From: Glandiceps talaboti | Lineage: Eukaryota > Hemichordata > Enteropneusta > Spengelidae | Length of the DNA stretch: 64,000 nt | Direction of reading: 5' to 3' | Assembly: GCF_964340395.1 (NCBI RefSeq) | Contig: NC_135555.1 | Coordinates: forward strand, 10,291,931 to 10,355,930 | In this document: piece by piece, positions 10,889 to 24,331 of the stretch | Layout of the letters: each line of letters starts with the position of its first letter | Numbering within the stretch: position 1 is the stretch's first letter | Notes under the pieces: model-generated | Database searches by the model: none | The model's input: only the letters and a program-made list of their open reading frames with translations | What the model was told of the DNA's origin: nothing | Made by a program: the position numbers and the translations under genes

Positions 10889-10925
10889 CGTTACCCCCCC
10901 CCCCCCCGGGGGGGGGGGGCGTAAC
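10889..10925. repeat. C14-G12 palindrome flanked by GTTAC/GTAAC
   Basis: The order is GCGTTA, fourteen C, twelve G, C, GTAAC. The flanks continue as an imperfect inverted repeat (ATATTG..GTTAC against GTAAC..CAATAT). It looks like two copies of the C-run repeat seen at 6.7-7.4 kb joined head to head. Homopolymer lengths may be affected by sequencing error. Confidence 0.8.
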
Positions 10926-13616
10926 ACCAATATTTAGCTGCAGTAAACCATGACATTTTCACTCTAATGATGGTCAACAGGTTTTATTTATCTTTTGCTA
11001 GACAGCGTTGACACTTCCAACTTCACCTTTAAAAAACAACCTCTGTTTCGTATCTGTTATAATTCTTGATATTTAAAAAATATTTCTCAAAATTAAAAGG
11101 TCATGATCAATTTAAACATTGTTTGGCCAGAAAAAAACTTCTTAAGCTTCGTTTGAGTATGACTGGATCACAAGACTGCGATTCACAGTATTGTATTGTG
11201 CCCCTTTAAAGTATAATCGTTCAGAGTGGCATACCGCCCTCACTCGATCAATTTACAAGGGCCTGTTGTTTTCATGGTATCACGCTTATCTTTTTTCCTG
11301 TTGGGGAGGAGAGTGGTTTGTAAGCTGTCTGTCGTAGATTGACAGTAAACCTCGTCCCTCATTTTAATATTACATTATAAGCACTAAGTTACAAGATCGT
11401 TCGATGATGTAATCATATCATTGAAGTGATCAATTATTGCGTCTTAGAATTACATAAAGGGCCAGAATATAGTAAAAAAATATGGTAAGATGAAATGTAT
11501 ATGGTCTAAATCAAAAGCTGATTACGAAAGCCAGGAAGGGACTTTTACGAAAGCCGGGAAGGGACTAGCGACTGCTTTCGCACTTGATAAGTCTTTAGAC
11601 CCAGGACATATATAATTTTACCAAGTGCTTAATGAGTTTACCCGCAAGGCAAATTATGCAGGAGTGTACGACACTGAATACACTACAGCATATACGTCAC
11701 TCCCAGGACGCCATTCTATGCATGCATCACGTCACTAGCTACTGAGAAATGAGCAAATATCCCTGAACACCAAATTACATTGTAAATTTATTTTCAGCAA
11801 AAAATAATGTTATTTTTAAGCAGCGATCAGGATTCAATAATTTATTACCAGTATCGTACATAATATTGTTTTGTGTGTACTTGGTTTGTAACGTTTTCGT
11901 TTACCGTTACTTAAGTTATATCACCACTTTACTTTAAAGATTCGTCACGTTTAAGAGCGCCGCCAACAGGATCACATACGTTAGTTGCTATGGGGATGCT
12001 GCACAGTATCAAAGTAATCTGTTGAGGAAGGAAGTTTAACGGCTGAACTGTATCATGATCCAGTTCTTCAACAAGTAGCCTGGTTATTGTCACAGTTTTT
12101 ACGATATAGGGGTCAAATACCGGTCATTGACATTTAGATCAACGACATTTAACCCTAACCTAACAATTTGACACGTTGATTACAGTACCTGATAACAAGT
12201 CGTGTGTGTGTATCACTGTGTGTGCTTGTAACCAAAGTATGTGAGACAGCAGGGTCACTAGTTTTAGGGATACATCGATAGTGTAAGGTAAGGTAAGGCC
12301 ATGAGATAATGTTATTATAAACATGATAAATATGTCTGTATAAACTGAGACAGATAGACAGAGACAACTTTGCGACAACTGTTTCCAAAGAGTGCGAAAA
12401 AACACTACCCTGGTCAGTAGAATCCCTACTTCTTCAAGTTTCTCCCTCGAATTGTGAGGTCCTTATGCACTTACCATTCAAAATGTATAGAACCTAGGTG
12501 ATGACAATTTTGTTTAGGGGTATACTATCTCTATATTTTTGTTATGTTATCAGAATGAATGATTTTCATACCATTTTGATTTTTTTTCTTCAGACTACAT
12601 ATTAAAACAACACAATTTCTTTGCTTGGTTTTACCAGTAGTACCAGCTTGAATCATTGTGAAGCTGAAAAGAACTGTTCAATGCACTTCCATTGTAAGTA
12701 GCTTAATAACTTAAATCACTCGTGAATTAAACTATATATAAAACACCGGCCTTGTAGCGCGAATAGAATATTGGGTATTATGTATTACACCCCATTAACT
12801 TAATTCTGGGTAATAAAACTTAAAAAGAAAAAAGAAAAGAAAAAAGGAAAATGAACTATTCAAAAGCGAACACAGACATCACGCCCACTCAATGACGCTT
12901 ACAGTTTTAATGTGACCTTTGACACTAATTTCTGTAGCAACCACGTGCCTATTCTTTCCAGACGGAGATCAGAATAAGCGACTCGTGTTTGTTACTTGTA
13001 CAAGTAACCATGCTTGCTCCAAGTTTTAATCTCTGTATATAGTACCTGAGAAGCGGATAGCCTGGCTTAGGCCTATAACAGTCCATATCCTTTTCGTAGA
13101 TAAAGGTTACCAGGTTAAGTTACATGTATTAGATGAAACATAACACTGGGAATTTTTTTGCTGATGGTGTAAACTTTCTTTGAGCTTGTCATAATAACTG
13201 CAGTCAGTCCAGTTCAACTACGATGACGATTGGAAGACATTTAATAAAAGAGGTCGACAACAACTTTAAAAACTTTTACCGACACCTCAATCAAACACAT
13301 CAATACTGGAAAATGTACCACTTTTATCGAATTATAACGCAAATGATCAAAATGGATTTATTAAAAAGAAGGACTCGTCACGGAGAGCGCTTTAATACGT
13401 ATATTCTCCTTTTTCCACACGTTTCGAGTGTTTATTTTATTTATAGTGTTATCATGTTCATGTACAGTGGTTCAAAGTAGGCATCCACAAATGCTACCCT
13501 TTTCAATATTACCGTGTTCTGGTCAATGGTTCAAATGCTAAAATGCGACATTATGGTTGTACTGACCGATTGATAACGCTTAGAATAGAAGTAGCATTTG
13601 GTAGTACGTTCAATCA

Positions 13617-13732
<116 letters not shown>

Positions 13733-16507
13733 AGAGTAGTGATATTCAATCAAGGTAAAGTTTTATAGGTTACTTGTGTTCAACTATCTTTGGTTCCAAG
13801 ATGTAAAACAGCATTAGGCCTAGTGATTATGTGTGTGGAAATGACAGACAACAGACGTACTACAAGACTATGATTTACCGAACGCAGGCCTAAGCCCTAA
13901 AACGATTGCTCTTGAAAGGTCATTGAATTTGAAATGGGGAGGCCTACTAGCCAACTTGGGAATAGGTGTACGTGTAATAAATATCATTAACCGACAACTT
14001 ATGTTCCTAAAATAACTTAACCGGGCTGAGGTACAACTCAAACCAATGAGTAATGTTCCTTTCAAGTATTTCACAGTGAAAATGTTTTTTTTTATAACTT
14101 TCGTCATGTTAGCGGGCAAACATAGGTAGGTGTTGCCATTTACGAATGTAAACTATTAGTTCGCGAACTTTAACAATTCAAATTTTGCGATCGTTGGCCT
14201 ACTCAAAAGCTTTATAAATGATAGACTTTCAAATTAAAAACTTAACAAAATCGCCAGTTTAAATATTTTCATTTAACTTTTGCGTTTACGGGAAATACAA
14301 AAAAGAAAAGAAAAAAAAGAAACAGACTAAAAAATAAAATAATAACTCCAGCTACAGGTATATTTCCGAGATTGCTGTAGCCCTGTTCTTCATGGCACTT
14401 TTACATGTACATCTGGTCAGACAAAACTGAGCAAGAAAAAACTGAGTATCGATTTACGAGAAATAGAAATAAAGAACCACTTTTTTTTTCGTTTGAAAAA
14501 TATATAATTATATATTATAAACTTCCCCTATACCGCCCTTATTTTGGAAAAAAAATACACTGTAACGAAATATACGTACAAAGCGGCCATACTGCATATT
14601 GTATAACCTTTGACCCAATATCAGTAAATTGTAGGTCATTTCCAAGGCCAAGGGTGTGACATGAACTCAATGTACTGAAATACAGTGGATAACCAGACGG
14701 TGTTTCAGAAGAGGAAATCCAGTATGCACAGTAAGCCACGTTATATTGTTATTCTTGTCGTAGCGTCTTCAGCCAACTTGCATTGCAATTTACTTCCATT
14801 GGTAATTTATTGCCAATGTCACAGAGAGGCCGCGCCGTCGATATTACAGATAATATAGAGCGAAATTGGGGTAGGAGTAAGTCCGAAAGATGTCGGATAA
14901 ATCGAAGCCAATTCACACAAAAATTGAAAATTTAATACTCGAAAACCATACTCTGGCGTCGGTAAGAAAAGTTGACAAAATGATAAACTAAAAAAACTTC
15001 TTATTTAGGAAATGTCACTTGTAACTCCATAGTAAATGAGTGTATTTTCACGAATCGTCACTTAGATGAAGCTAGCGATGAGTCAGCGCGTTGTTTCTCT
15101 CTCAAATAAATTTATCCTGTATTGTCGGTCGGTGCCCGTATAGTATATACCATTGTAACAAACGTACGGTTATTTTTTGATATACTTTTATGCACGTGTT
15201 GTCGCCAGATTCAGTTGATAATACTCCGTTTACACGGACATCGTTCATTACTGAGTAGGTAAACCGCACTCGTATAAAACAAGGCGTTCACGGTTCAGTA
15301 CGAACAGAAAATTTACGGAAAGGGCCTTGACCCTTCGTTAACAACGTCCTTATTCCAAGGCTAGGCTCAGCTGTTTTTATCACCCAAGACGTGATACGTG
15401 ATACGTGATACAGGGGAAATCGTGTTCATATAGTTTCGCTCTCACTATGAATTTTGACGGATTCTATATGACTAAAAATTGACGATTCCAAGAGCTAGCG
15501 GAGCCCAGTACAAGCAAAATAAGAATAGCGAAAGAAATCGAAACTTCTCCATAAATGAAATTTAATATGTAATTGAAAGGACTCCCGTACGTTAATGATT
15601 TCCACGATATCATAAATGTATAAAACAAAAATATTTGAAAATCCATGTTGAGTATGAACTTCAAAATAATGGTCAATAATTGCAACACTAACAAGAACAT
15701 AGACATGGAAGGAGAATGCTGAAATACAGAAGAATTTGAAGTTATCTTGGTATTTCACTCGTGGGATGTGATGCTTTTTAACACCAAGATAGACACATTT
15801 CAACACACACAACTAGCTGGAACCTTTACCCGATCACATTGAAAAATGACACATTGCTGTAATAGAAACAGGTCTCTACTAGAAAGAATTAGACACCGAC
15901 TTGATGAAATTAAAATGATAGTGATCATGCAATGTAGTTTTATAAATAGATTTAATTTCAGTAGATTTATTGTGATTTAATTTGATAAAATACATTTAAA
16001 TTATTTACAATTTTGAGATAAAGGAGTGAAGTGATGTTTACTTAAATTAAAGAAATAATTTGTACTCAAAAGTGTAAGATTTTTGAAAAAGAAGATTGGT
16101 TTCCCGCCAAAACTTGCTGATCAAAAATTCTTCTTTTCTGGAACTTTTTGAATATTTCCAAAATAAATTTTAGACTAATTATAAAGCTTTTGATTTAGTG
16201 ATTTATTGATTTTGTGAATTTTTTTTTATAATCATGTGGTGGTGGTGGGGGGGGGGACTCAAGTTTTGATACGGCTTAGAATGTAGAATTTGTTATTATT
16301 TGAAGGCAAATATTGCTGATAAAGGGAAAATTATACCAAAATCATCTAAAAGTGTCAGTGTCATATTTCGGCAAGAAATTTGCTGTTTCAAGACAAACTA
16401 AAGTGAAAATTAGATTCACTCAGATTATGATAGACATTACTTAATTCTATGTTTTTCATGACTGACCCTACAGTTCTTCATTCTGGTGACATTTAAAAAA
16501 AAACGTT
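13733..16507. other. Gene-free stretch, nothing recognised
   Basis: AT-rich sequence without a recognisable exon. Minor items are a triple CGTGATA repeat near 15390-15412 and an 11-base G run at about 16246. Overlapping minus-strand frames at 15464-15812 have no recognised domain. Confidence 0.5.

Positions 16508-16560
<53 letters not shown>
16508..16560. repeat. (CA)n microsatellite
   Basis: About 52 bases of uninterrupted CA repeats. Confidence 0.97.
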
Positions 16561-16561
<1 letters not shown>

Positions 16562-17040
16562 CGCACCATGCCTATAGCACTACTGAACCATATCAGTTCA
16601 GTTTTGCTGAAAAAAAGGCATTACCAGTCTATAGCTACAGCTGAAGATGTAAAGTTCACACAACATTGTTGAACTTCAAACTTGTCACATTATTATGAGT
16701 CTGGACTCTGAAAGAAGAAATTACAAAACAAGTTGAAAATACAATTACTGATAATACACACTATAAACATGAATATATTGATAAAGACAGTAATAAAGAT
16801 TCAATAAAGAATGAATTTAGAGACTGAACCAATGCTATAAATTATAAATAAAGAAAAAGGTAGTATTTTACTTACAAAAATGTTACATGACACAAACAAA
16901 TGATGTTGTCTTGTATGACGGTAAGCCCAAGGGTAGATAAAAACTTAATTCACTGGTAACTGCTACATGGCATGGGTGTAAAATGTGATTAAGCTATCTC
17001 AGTAAAGACATGAAGGTTTTGTTTTTGTAGAAAAAATAAT

Positions 17041-17800
17041 ATATATGTAATCCTTGAAAATTAATATGCAAATATGTTATCAATATGCAAATGAATTATC
17101 TTTGATAATGCAAATGAGCTGTGATCACCTGGCAAATAGCTGTTCACATATTTGTCTGGTAAAATGACAAGTTAAAGGTCAATTATACTTCAAGGCACAA
17201 AAACATTATGTCTCCTCACTGAGACTGGTTAGTAATGTGATCCATGAAACTAATATGCAAATATGTTATCAATGTGCAAATGAAGTATCTTTGACAATGC
17301 AAATGAGCGGCAATCCCCTGGAAACTATCTGTTCACACATTTATTTAGATAAAAGTTGACTCACAAGTCTTAAGAGTATAAATGTTGCAAGGCATAAACA
17401 AAAAAGGTGTAATAATAGTTCACTAAGAATGGGTTAGTGTTCTCAATGACTAGTATCATGATATAAATGTGAGCCATGAAACTAATATGCAAATAAGTTA
17501 TTAATATGCAAATGAATTATCCTTGACAATGCAATTGAGTTGTAATCACCTGACAACCATCTGTTTCACTCATTTATCAACAAGGAATAATGACTCAGAA
17601 GTCAGAAGCAAATGCAAATACTACGAGGTAGAAGAACAAAGTGCTCCTCAATGAGAATGTTTAGTTTTCAACTAATAACATCAAGATATATCTAATACGC
17701 AAATAAGTTATCAATATGCAAATGAATTGCCCTTGACAATGCAAATGAGTGGTAATCACCTGGCAACTATCTGTTGACACATACATCATGTAGCTGAAGA
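17041..17800 (+). repeat. Diverged ~220-bp tandem array (four units) rich in ATGCAAAT octamers
   Basis: Four units begin near 17066, 17245, 17477 and 17690. Each carries the ordered landmarks TAATATGCAAATA, TTATCAATATGCAAATGAA, TTGACAATGCAAATGAG, ATCACCTGGCAACTATCTGT and a TCCTCA.TGAGA segment. Exact ATGCAAAT occurs ten times, at 17076, 17095, 17108, 17255, 17297, 17487, 17506, 17612, 17716 and 17739. Unit length varies from about 180 to 230 bases, so the array is old. Confidence 0.85.
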
Positions 17801-18335
17801 GGTGTTCACATTCAAAGATAATCTCCTCTTTCAATAGTTATTCAAAGATGGATAAAAACGGGATTGTACATATCTGCTATCATCTTCTTCTCAAGTATAT
17901 TCCTGTTTAAAAAAAAAGAAGATTAAAGTGTGTAGTTCAAAATACATTATTCATTAAAAGCAGAATGTCATTACAGGAGAACACAATCCATATCATGATT
18001 TTTTCCTTACTTTTAGATGTTATTCTCCAATATTTTTCAACCAAGTAAAATATGTGTGACCTAAGGGGCCTTGTCACTATGAGTTAAAGATGGGTAGCGA
18101 CAAACCCCTTAATAAGAATAAAATAAGTATACCTGTGTGAGCATAATTTATGAAAAATTTATAAAATAATTTCGAATATTTCAATCAAATTCCAAACACT
18201 GCAGAATGACTGATTTATAGACAAATGCTGTCATGATGTAGAACAACCAGGGTATGAATCTTGTATTTTTTGTTTGAATGTGTTCAACTTGCACATTGTA
18301 TAAAATGTGTCATTCTTATTCTATGTAATCATCAC

Positions 18336-18520
18336 TTAAATGCTGTGCTAGCTGCAGGTGAAACATTTCTACTTATTTGTAATATCTTCAAAATCAAAAT
18401 GTTGTTGCTGTAAACATAATACGGTGCAGTAAATCAAATCCAATAAATTTTTGGATCCACACCAAAAAATCAGCACCCCCAATTAATCACAATTCAACCT
18501 GTTACTGTACTACTGATGGG
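18336..18520 (+). mobile_element. TTAA-flanked MITE family 2, left half
   Basis: Starts at TTAA and then GTGCTAGCTGCAGGTG, the family terminus. Further in are GATCCACACC..AAAATCAGCACCC and CAACCTGTTACTGTACTA, which match the full copies at 38917 and 50257. Similarity stops near 18520. A matching right half in the same orientation lies at 22371-22508. Confidence 0.75.
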
Positions 18521-18599
18521 TAAAGTCAAAACTATTATCCCATGTGTTAATCATGGCTCCACTGATTAGATTACACACATACGGTGACCTGGGATTGAA

Positions 18600-18602
<3 letters not shown>

Positions 18603-18650
<48 letters not shown>

Positions 18651-18690
18651 ATATGCTTCTATGCCTGTAATATGCTTCTATGCCTGTTTC
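18603..18690. repeat. (TA)n microsatellite plus a 20-bp direct duplication
   Basis: About 46 bases of TA repeats are followed by two copies of GTAATATGCTTCTATGCCT. A third related piece, GTAATATGCTTCT, occurs near 19281. Confidence 0.9.
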
Positions 18691-19388
18691 CACACATTTT
18701 ACTTGGTTCAAGCAGAAGTTCTGTGCCTGAATGATAGCTGATAGCTGAATGTACAGGAAATAAATCATGAAATAAATCACAGTTATCAGGAAAGGGTTGT
18801 CTTCAAATTCTGTGAAAGTGTTAATTATTAACTTGTTTTGAGTTTTGGAAATAACTACATACAAGCCAAAGTTATAGTGCAATTTCCTTCAACCATCAGC
18901 ACAAACAAATATGTGAAATATGTGATGTCACATTTTTATGTTGAGTTAACTTTGTCGTCTAAGGAAAATGTCCATCCACTGTACATGTTTTGAGGTGTTC
19001 GGAGTATACCGCTGGCCTGCAGGATCATGACCCTTGAACTCTTGGTTCATGACCTCAGTCTGAGTAGGTTATTTCAGACTGGCTATAAATAACTGGTTAG
19101 ATCAACATAACCAACATTTTTACAAGCCAGACAGTTTGTACGTGAGGTTAGAGGCACTCATGTACATAAAAGAAGAAAGGGTCGGCTGTCGATTTGGAAC
19201 TCCTTCAAATGTTTGTCGCGGTATATTCAATTTAGGAATGTGTATGGCATGGCTCAGACTGTACTTATAGCCATGTACATGTAATATGCTTCTCTGGCTG
19301 CAGTTCTTTTCAGATATAGTTGTACCAGTGTGTATGAAAAATAGCCACAATTTTGTTGTTTAAAGCATCTAAAACTTATCTTACAGAT
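18691..19388. other. Gene-free stretch, nothing recognised
   Basis: Unique AT-rich sequence. The minus-strand frames at 18571-18882 and 19120-19350 have no recognised domain and the first runs into the TA repeat. Confidence 0.5.
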
Positions 19389-19630
19389 ATTTCAGTACGT
19401 TGTTCAGTGTAACAAAAACAGTTTTATTTAAAATAACAGTCACAATCCAATAGTTGCATTTCAGTAAATTGTTTGGAGTATCAAAACATTCTTATTAAGT
19501 AACAGTCATAGTTGTTTTTCAGTAAACTGTTCAGAATATCAAAACATTGATAATGAATTAAATAACAGTCACAATCCCATAGTTGCATTTCAGTAAACTG
19601 TTCAAAAACCTGTAGACAGTCACATTCTTA
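19389..19630 (+). repeat. Tandem array of ~57-72-bp units
   Basis: TTTCAGTAAACTGTTCAGA and variants recur at about 19390, 19459, 19516 and 19588. They alternate with ATCAAAACATT and AATAACAGTCACAATCC.ATAGTTGCA. At least three and a half units are visible. Confidence 0.8.
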
Positions 19631-22370
19631 TTTCTTTGATGAAGCACCAACTTAAGGTTTTTGATTAATAGTAGCCATCATCTTACACATATTAATTGCT
19701 TATCTGTGTAATCTTACTGTGAAGGCATTGGACACCTGTTTACTGAGCAGACCAATAGAGTCAAATATCACCACTGTAAGAAATAGGGGAATATCATATT
19801 TTGGTATGTCTCTAATTGCAGTACATGTCAATGGTACATCCATTGGTGCTCTGCCTGGCACCATTTAAATTGATGTCCAAATATCAAATAATTTATGCAT
19901 CTAAAATGAAAATATAGAAAAACAATTAATAAATGGCCCACGAATAATTAACCTTAAAATTTTCCTTGAAGACAAATTTTTGTATATTTCATGAAAAAAA
20001 AGAAAAAAAGAAAGATATGATAACACATGATCTCTTTTGTTGTCAAATTCTACATCTATGCAATGCACCAGACTGAATAAAGTGCAAAATATTTTCTGAA
20101 CAATTTAAATTGAACAAACATTGCAAGTAGGAAAAATTTAGGTTAACAATAATCAAATATTCTATCTGAAATTTCTTAATAACAAAATGCAAAATAATTT
20201 TTTCCTCATAATAATCATATGTTGAATGATGAAATTATTTATCACCAGGATCAAAATAAGTGTTTTTTCTGACTAAAGTTGCAATGTGCAAACTTCACTA
20301 ACTCTTTCCATGTGGAGCCGGACATCTATAGCATACAACTTCAATCTACAAAATTCATACCCAGACAGTGTTATAATTATTCTTGTACAGATTAATATCA
20401 ATATAACACAGGCATGTCATGTATACACTACATTAAGTGATATATTCAAATCTATTTATCTAATGGCCAAAGGGATGTTGTATTCCTTGAATAAATCATA
20501 CGAACTAAAAATAAAAGTTTTATGGAAATAAAGGCGAAATTTAGCAAATTCTCAACATGTATATTTTTTTCCTTTTTAATACAAATTTTTGTAATATTTA
20601 CACAAAGATTTCCATTTTTTAAAGATTGTGGATATAAACTATACAATATGAAATAAATAAAACAGCAAAAGATTATTTTAATGGGTTTTTTTCATGTTCA
20701 TAAACAGTGTATTTAAGAAGGATTATTTTTTAAACAGAAGCTTTGAAAGTGTGACTAAAAACTTGAAAGCATCAGAATTGGTCATCAGATATTCTTCTTT
20801 TTCATTAGAATAACAACAGCTCCCTCAGAAGTCTGACCATGAAAATTGTCATAATGGACATGATTATTATGGTTGCCACACAAGAAAATGGCACCAGACT
20901 GGCCATGTAATCTCATTTGAGACTTCTGACATGAATTGATAATGACCATCAAATGGCACTTTTTCATCACTTTCAAATTGCTTGAAATTCTACAAAAACT
21001 CACTTCCTATCCTAATAATGACACTGCACAACGAGTCGGTTAAGTGTGAACTTTCTGTGGTTTATTTATCTATGCAGGGTTGTGCTAGAATCTTAATTTT
21101 ACTTTTGCCTATTCTGAAAGGAAATGGAGATATAAATAGAATGGATGAAATGTTGGTCGTTCTTCTCCATTTTTATAAGCTTGGGACTGAATTTTTACCA
21201 ATTTCTTTATGAACAATATTCAGAAACACCAAAACTTATTTGGGTGTTAAGATTTAGGTAGGGATATAAAAATAAATAAGGTGTTAACGTTCGGAAAATG
21301 AATAATTCTTTATATCAAGATGGAGAGATACGTTTAGTTTGGCAGCCATTTTGAATGAAATTGTCAACATTTATTATGGCATTGTGCTCTGTTCATTTAT
21401 GGTGGCATTTGAAAAAAACTACCTTTTTTGAAGTATTTTCCTTTATAACAATAATCATGTTTGGTCTACTTTATGTCAAGAAAAATCCTGGTTTACATGC
21501 TAAGTTATCTAGAAATGATGTTTTGAATTTTAAAGGAAATTCATTAACTACACATACTTATTTCTCAGTTTTTGTGAAATTTAAATTTCAATGGACAAAA
21601 AATCCTGAAATATGGTTTTAAAACAATTGTGAAAATCACGACTTATCTAAACCAATCACCTATCGTGGACTTCTACATTTTATTATTGAAAATGTACAAA
21701 GGTATATATACTGTACGTAAAACTGTGAACTTCAAAAAATTCTTCTGGACATATTTGGCAATTGCAAAATCATGCGGTGAGAGAAATCACACAACATCAT
21801 ATTCATGCACAAAATGTTCCCTTGCATACATTGAAGTACTTTGACTGAACTGTTAGCGGTACAATGAGGGTGATATATGCATCAATACTTTGAGCTAAAA
21901 CTGCCTCAAGATATAGTCCAATATGGACAAAGACTTAGATCGGATAAACTTGATAGCATTCAGTCTATAATTGCATCTTGTTAAAGCCGGCTTGCTAAAA
22001 GTTATGCAAAACCAATGACTGTCATTGTGCTAGCATTTAGATGTCTTTGTTTCAAAAGACATATCATCTCTGCCTGTAGGCAAGTCTGTAAATTAAATGG
22101 AGACCAAATGAAAAGAACTTGCAAGTTTATAGTTAGGGCGATCTCTTTTACTTTTAAGTTTCTCATGATCCACAAACCGATATTTCTTTGATTGATTAAA
22201 AAAAAAAACTGACTCCCTCTATGATATAACAAGAGAAAAATTACAATGTCTTACGGTAAGATAGTGGCATCACAAGTGCATATCTGGTGCAAATTATGAT
22301 TTATCCCTGAAATTTTTTTTTTTTTTTATTTCCTTTTTGTTATTTCTAAATCATCCAGGCTAAAAAATTT
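19631..22370. other. Gene-free stretch between the two half-MITEs
   Basis: No transposase, retroelement or host domain is recognised. Open frames at 20286-20531, 20982-21212, 21355-21621 (88 codons) and 21629-21844 lack motifs and are AT-rich. Poly-A and poly-T runs occur near 19995 and 22312. Confidence 0.5.
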
Positions 22371-22508
22371 AAACTGGCCACTACATTACCTACAGATAAT
22401 ATTGACCATTAAGTAACAGATACAATAACTTTTTATAAATAATTTAGTGAAAATGTCTTTGGTTATTTTATGAAAAAAGAGTCCCAGTTGCAGCTAGTGC
22501 AGGTTTAA
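22371..22508 (+). mobile_element. TTAA-flanked MITE family 2, right half
   Basis: Contains ACTACCTACAGATAATATTGACC-type sequence, AACAGATACAATAAC, TTTAGTGAAAATGTCTTTGG and the terminus CCAGTTGCAGCTAGTGCAGG followed by TTTAAGG. This corresponds to the last ~135 bases of the full copies at 38917-39453 and 50257-50800. Confidence 0.78.
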
Positions 22509-23569
22509 GGTGTACGAAGAGAAACACAAAAATAAAAAAGGTCTCCCCTTATGTGACCTGTACTTGCAAAATGACGCCAAATTCCATGATTCATTGTCAG
22601 CCTAATTTTTCTATACATACTAATCTTGTATTGTTCGCCGTTGTCCTTAGGACTTTAAGGGTGTCTGATTACAAATGACCTTTTTAGGGAAATTGAAACA
22701 TGTGAATACTCAATGTGAAAATGTACTATGGACTATTTTCTTGATGGTTCGCCGATTCAGTACATGATTTGTATACTATTGTTGTCAACTTAACAATGAG
22801 AAATAACTTTTTGGCTGGATTTTAGGTTCATCTATTTCGTCAGCCCTGCATGAGAGAAATTTGACCAAATGGATGGCTTGGAATCTTTACTTAGTATAGT
22901 CACAACCTTTTGTCACGTTTTGTTAATTTTTTCAGTGCTCATTGAGATCAAACATTTACTGGTCAGGAACATTCTTAGCCTTCTTATTTGCTGAAAAACC
23001 TGTCTACTAGTCATTGATGGTAACGATATGTACACAGGCTTGATGTCCATGTGTAAACAGCAATTAATTAAACAGTCAAGACCATTAAATCATTTGTCAA
23101 CAAATTGTAAACTCTAAGGATACTGTATTTTTTAGAGTTTGATCACTACAGAATTAGAATCATACATCTTTGCTTTAGCAGCCATCAGGCTTGTCAACCA
23201 TGTACTGACCCATTACCCAGCACAGTGCAACCAGATTTGGTTGCAGCCAATCAAATGTAATTATGTGTTTAAAGGTGTCAACATGACCATGACACCAGCC
23301 TTTCTATGCTATCAGTGATTTTAATACCTGATAGTGTGACATGACACATCAAATCTTACTGACTAGTACATCCACAATATTAAAGTAAGGTAGGAAACAA
23401 CATTTTTGGTTGCACAGAATACTAGTAAGTAATTTTCAAATAAACGAAAATTCTGGAAAACACTGTGAAGTAATATGGAGAAAGAAGATTTTCAGATACT
23501 TCTTCTCAAAAGCAGTTAAGATTTAAGAATATTAATTGTATTATCAAAGCGTGCATAACATAAATACTG
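22509..23569. other. Gene-free stretch with a dispersed repeat
   Basis: TTGATGTCCATGTGTAAACAG followed by CATTTGTCAACAAATT (23040-23107) recurs at 27712-27775 with similar upstream sequence, so a second unnamed dispersed repeat is present. No coding region is recognised. Confidence 0.55.
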
Positions 23570-24118
23570 GGATGAACTTCTTCAGATAAGCTCCTCTCAT
23601 ACACGTGAAAACTGGTGAACAATCGGTCATCATGCCTTGACAAATCAGTTTTAATGAGTCTGTTGTCGAGCATATTGACATGATAAACTGTAGTCAGTTC
23701 AAGTACAATGATGAACCAATAGGGAAATGGCATTGGAATTGAGTTTTAACGGATACTTCCTTCAGATTCATGCATATTTAAATGAAATCCGCCTGCAAAT
23801 TTGTCCTCATTTTATGGTCATGATGAACATGTGACAATTGGGAAAGTGGTGATAAACATCATCTATCTTAACTAATCAGATTTGTGTAAGTCCTTCTGAT
23901 ACAGGAAATCTGCAGCATTAGTTAATATGAACAAATTTATTTTTCCTCATTTTCTTTTTATAAATCTGCACTCCAGGCATGCGACAACAGGGAAAATGCA
24001 GATGAACATGGTTCTTATACCTTGATAAATCCTTTATTCCTTCTGATACATGCATATTTAAAGGAAATCTTAGCCAGCAGTAGTTAATGCAAACATCAGA
24101 CCTTGTCCTCGTTTCAGT
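23570..24118 (+). repeat. Diverged tandem array of ~145-bp units
   Basis: CCTTCTGATACATGCATATTTAA and variants recur near 23577, 23758, 23891 and 24036. GAAATC.GC..GCA..AGTTAAT, TTTGTCCTCATTTT and TGATGAACATG follow in the same order. The minus-strand frame at 23506-23733 falls in the first unit and is not supported as a gene. Confidence 0.7.
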
Positions 24119-24148
24119 GTGACCTATACAATGTACATGTACACATAT

Positions 24149-24175
24149 TTCTTTCTTTTTCTTTCTTTCTATCTA

Positions 24176-24272
<97 letters not shown>

Positions 24273-24293
24273 GCTATCTAGCTATCAATCTAG

Positions 24294-24331
<38 letters not shown>

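Larger units (their letters stand above)
8270..13616. other. Gene-free stretch, mostly unique sequence
   Basis: No recognisable exon or RNA gene is seen. Small items noted: a G11 run at about 10004, a 26-bp near-repeat ACGAAAGCC(A/G)GGAAGGGACT at 11525-11570, a DR1-like site at 9728-9740 and a C/G palindrome at 10889-10925. Open frames (8838-9080, 9946-10188, 12155-12405 and others) have low-complexity or unrecognised translations. Confidence 0.5.

Noticed and set aside
10715-10930. 71-codon minus frame beginning MVLRPPPPGGGG
   Set aside because: The Pro/Gly start is the translation of the C14-G12 palindrome; the rest has no recognised features.
17041-17800. CRISPR-like appearance (repeated motif with variable spacers)
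   Set aside because: Units are diverged, the repeats are not uniform 23-50-bp units, there are no cas genes, and the DNA is eukaryotic.
21355-21621. 88-codon plus frame with hydrophobic N-terminus, considered as a membrane protein or decayed transposase
   Set aside because: No motif, AT-driven Phe/Lys/Leu composition, and no splice or promoter context. Lengths of this order are expected by chance.
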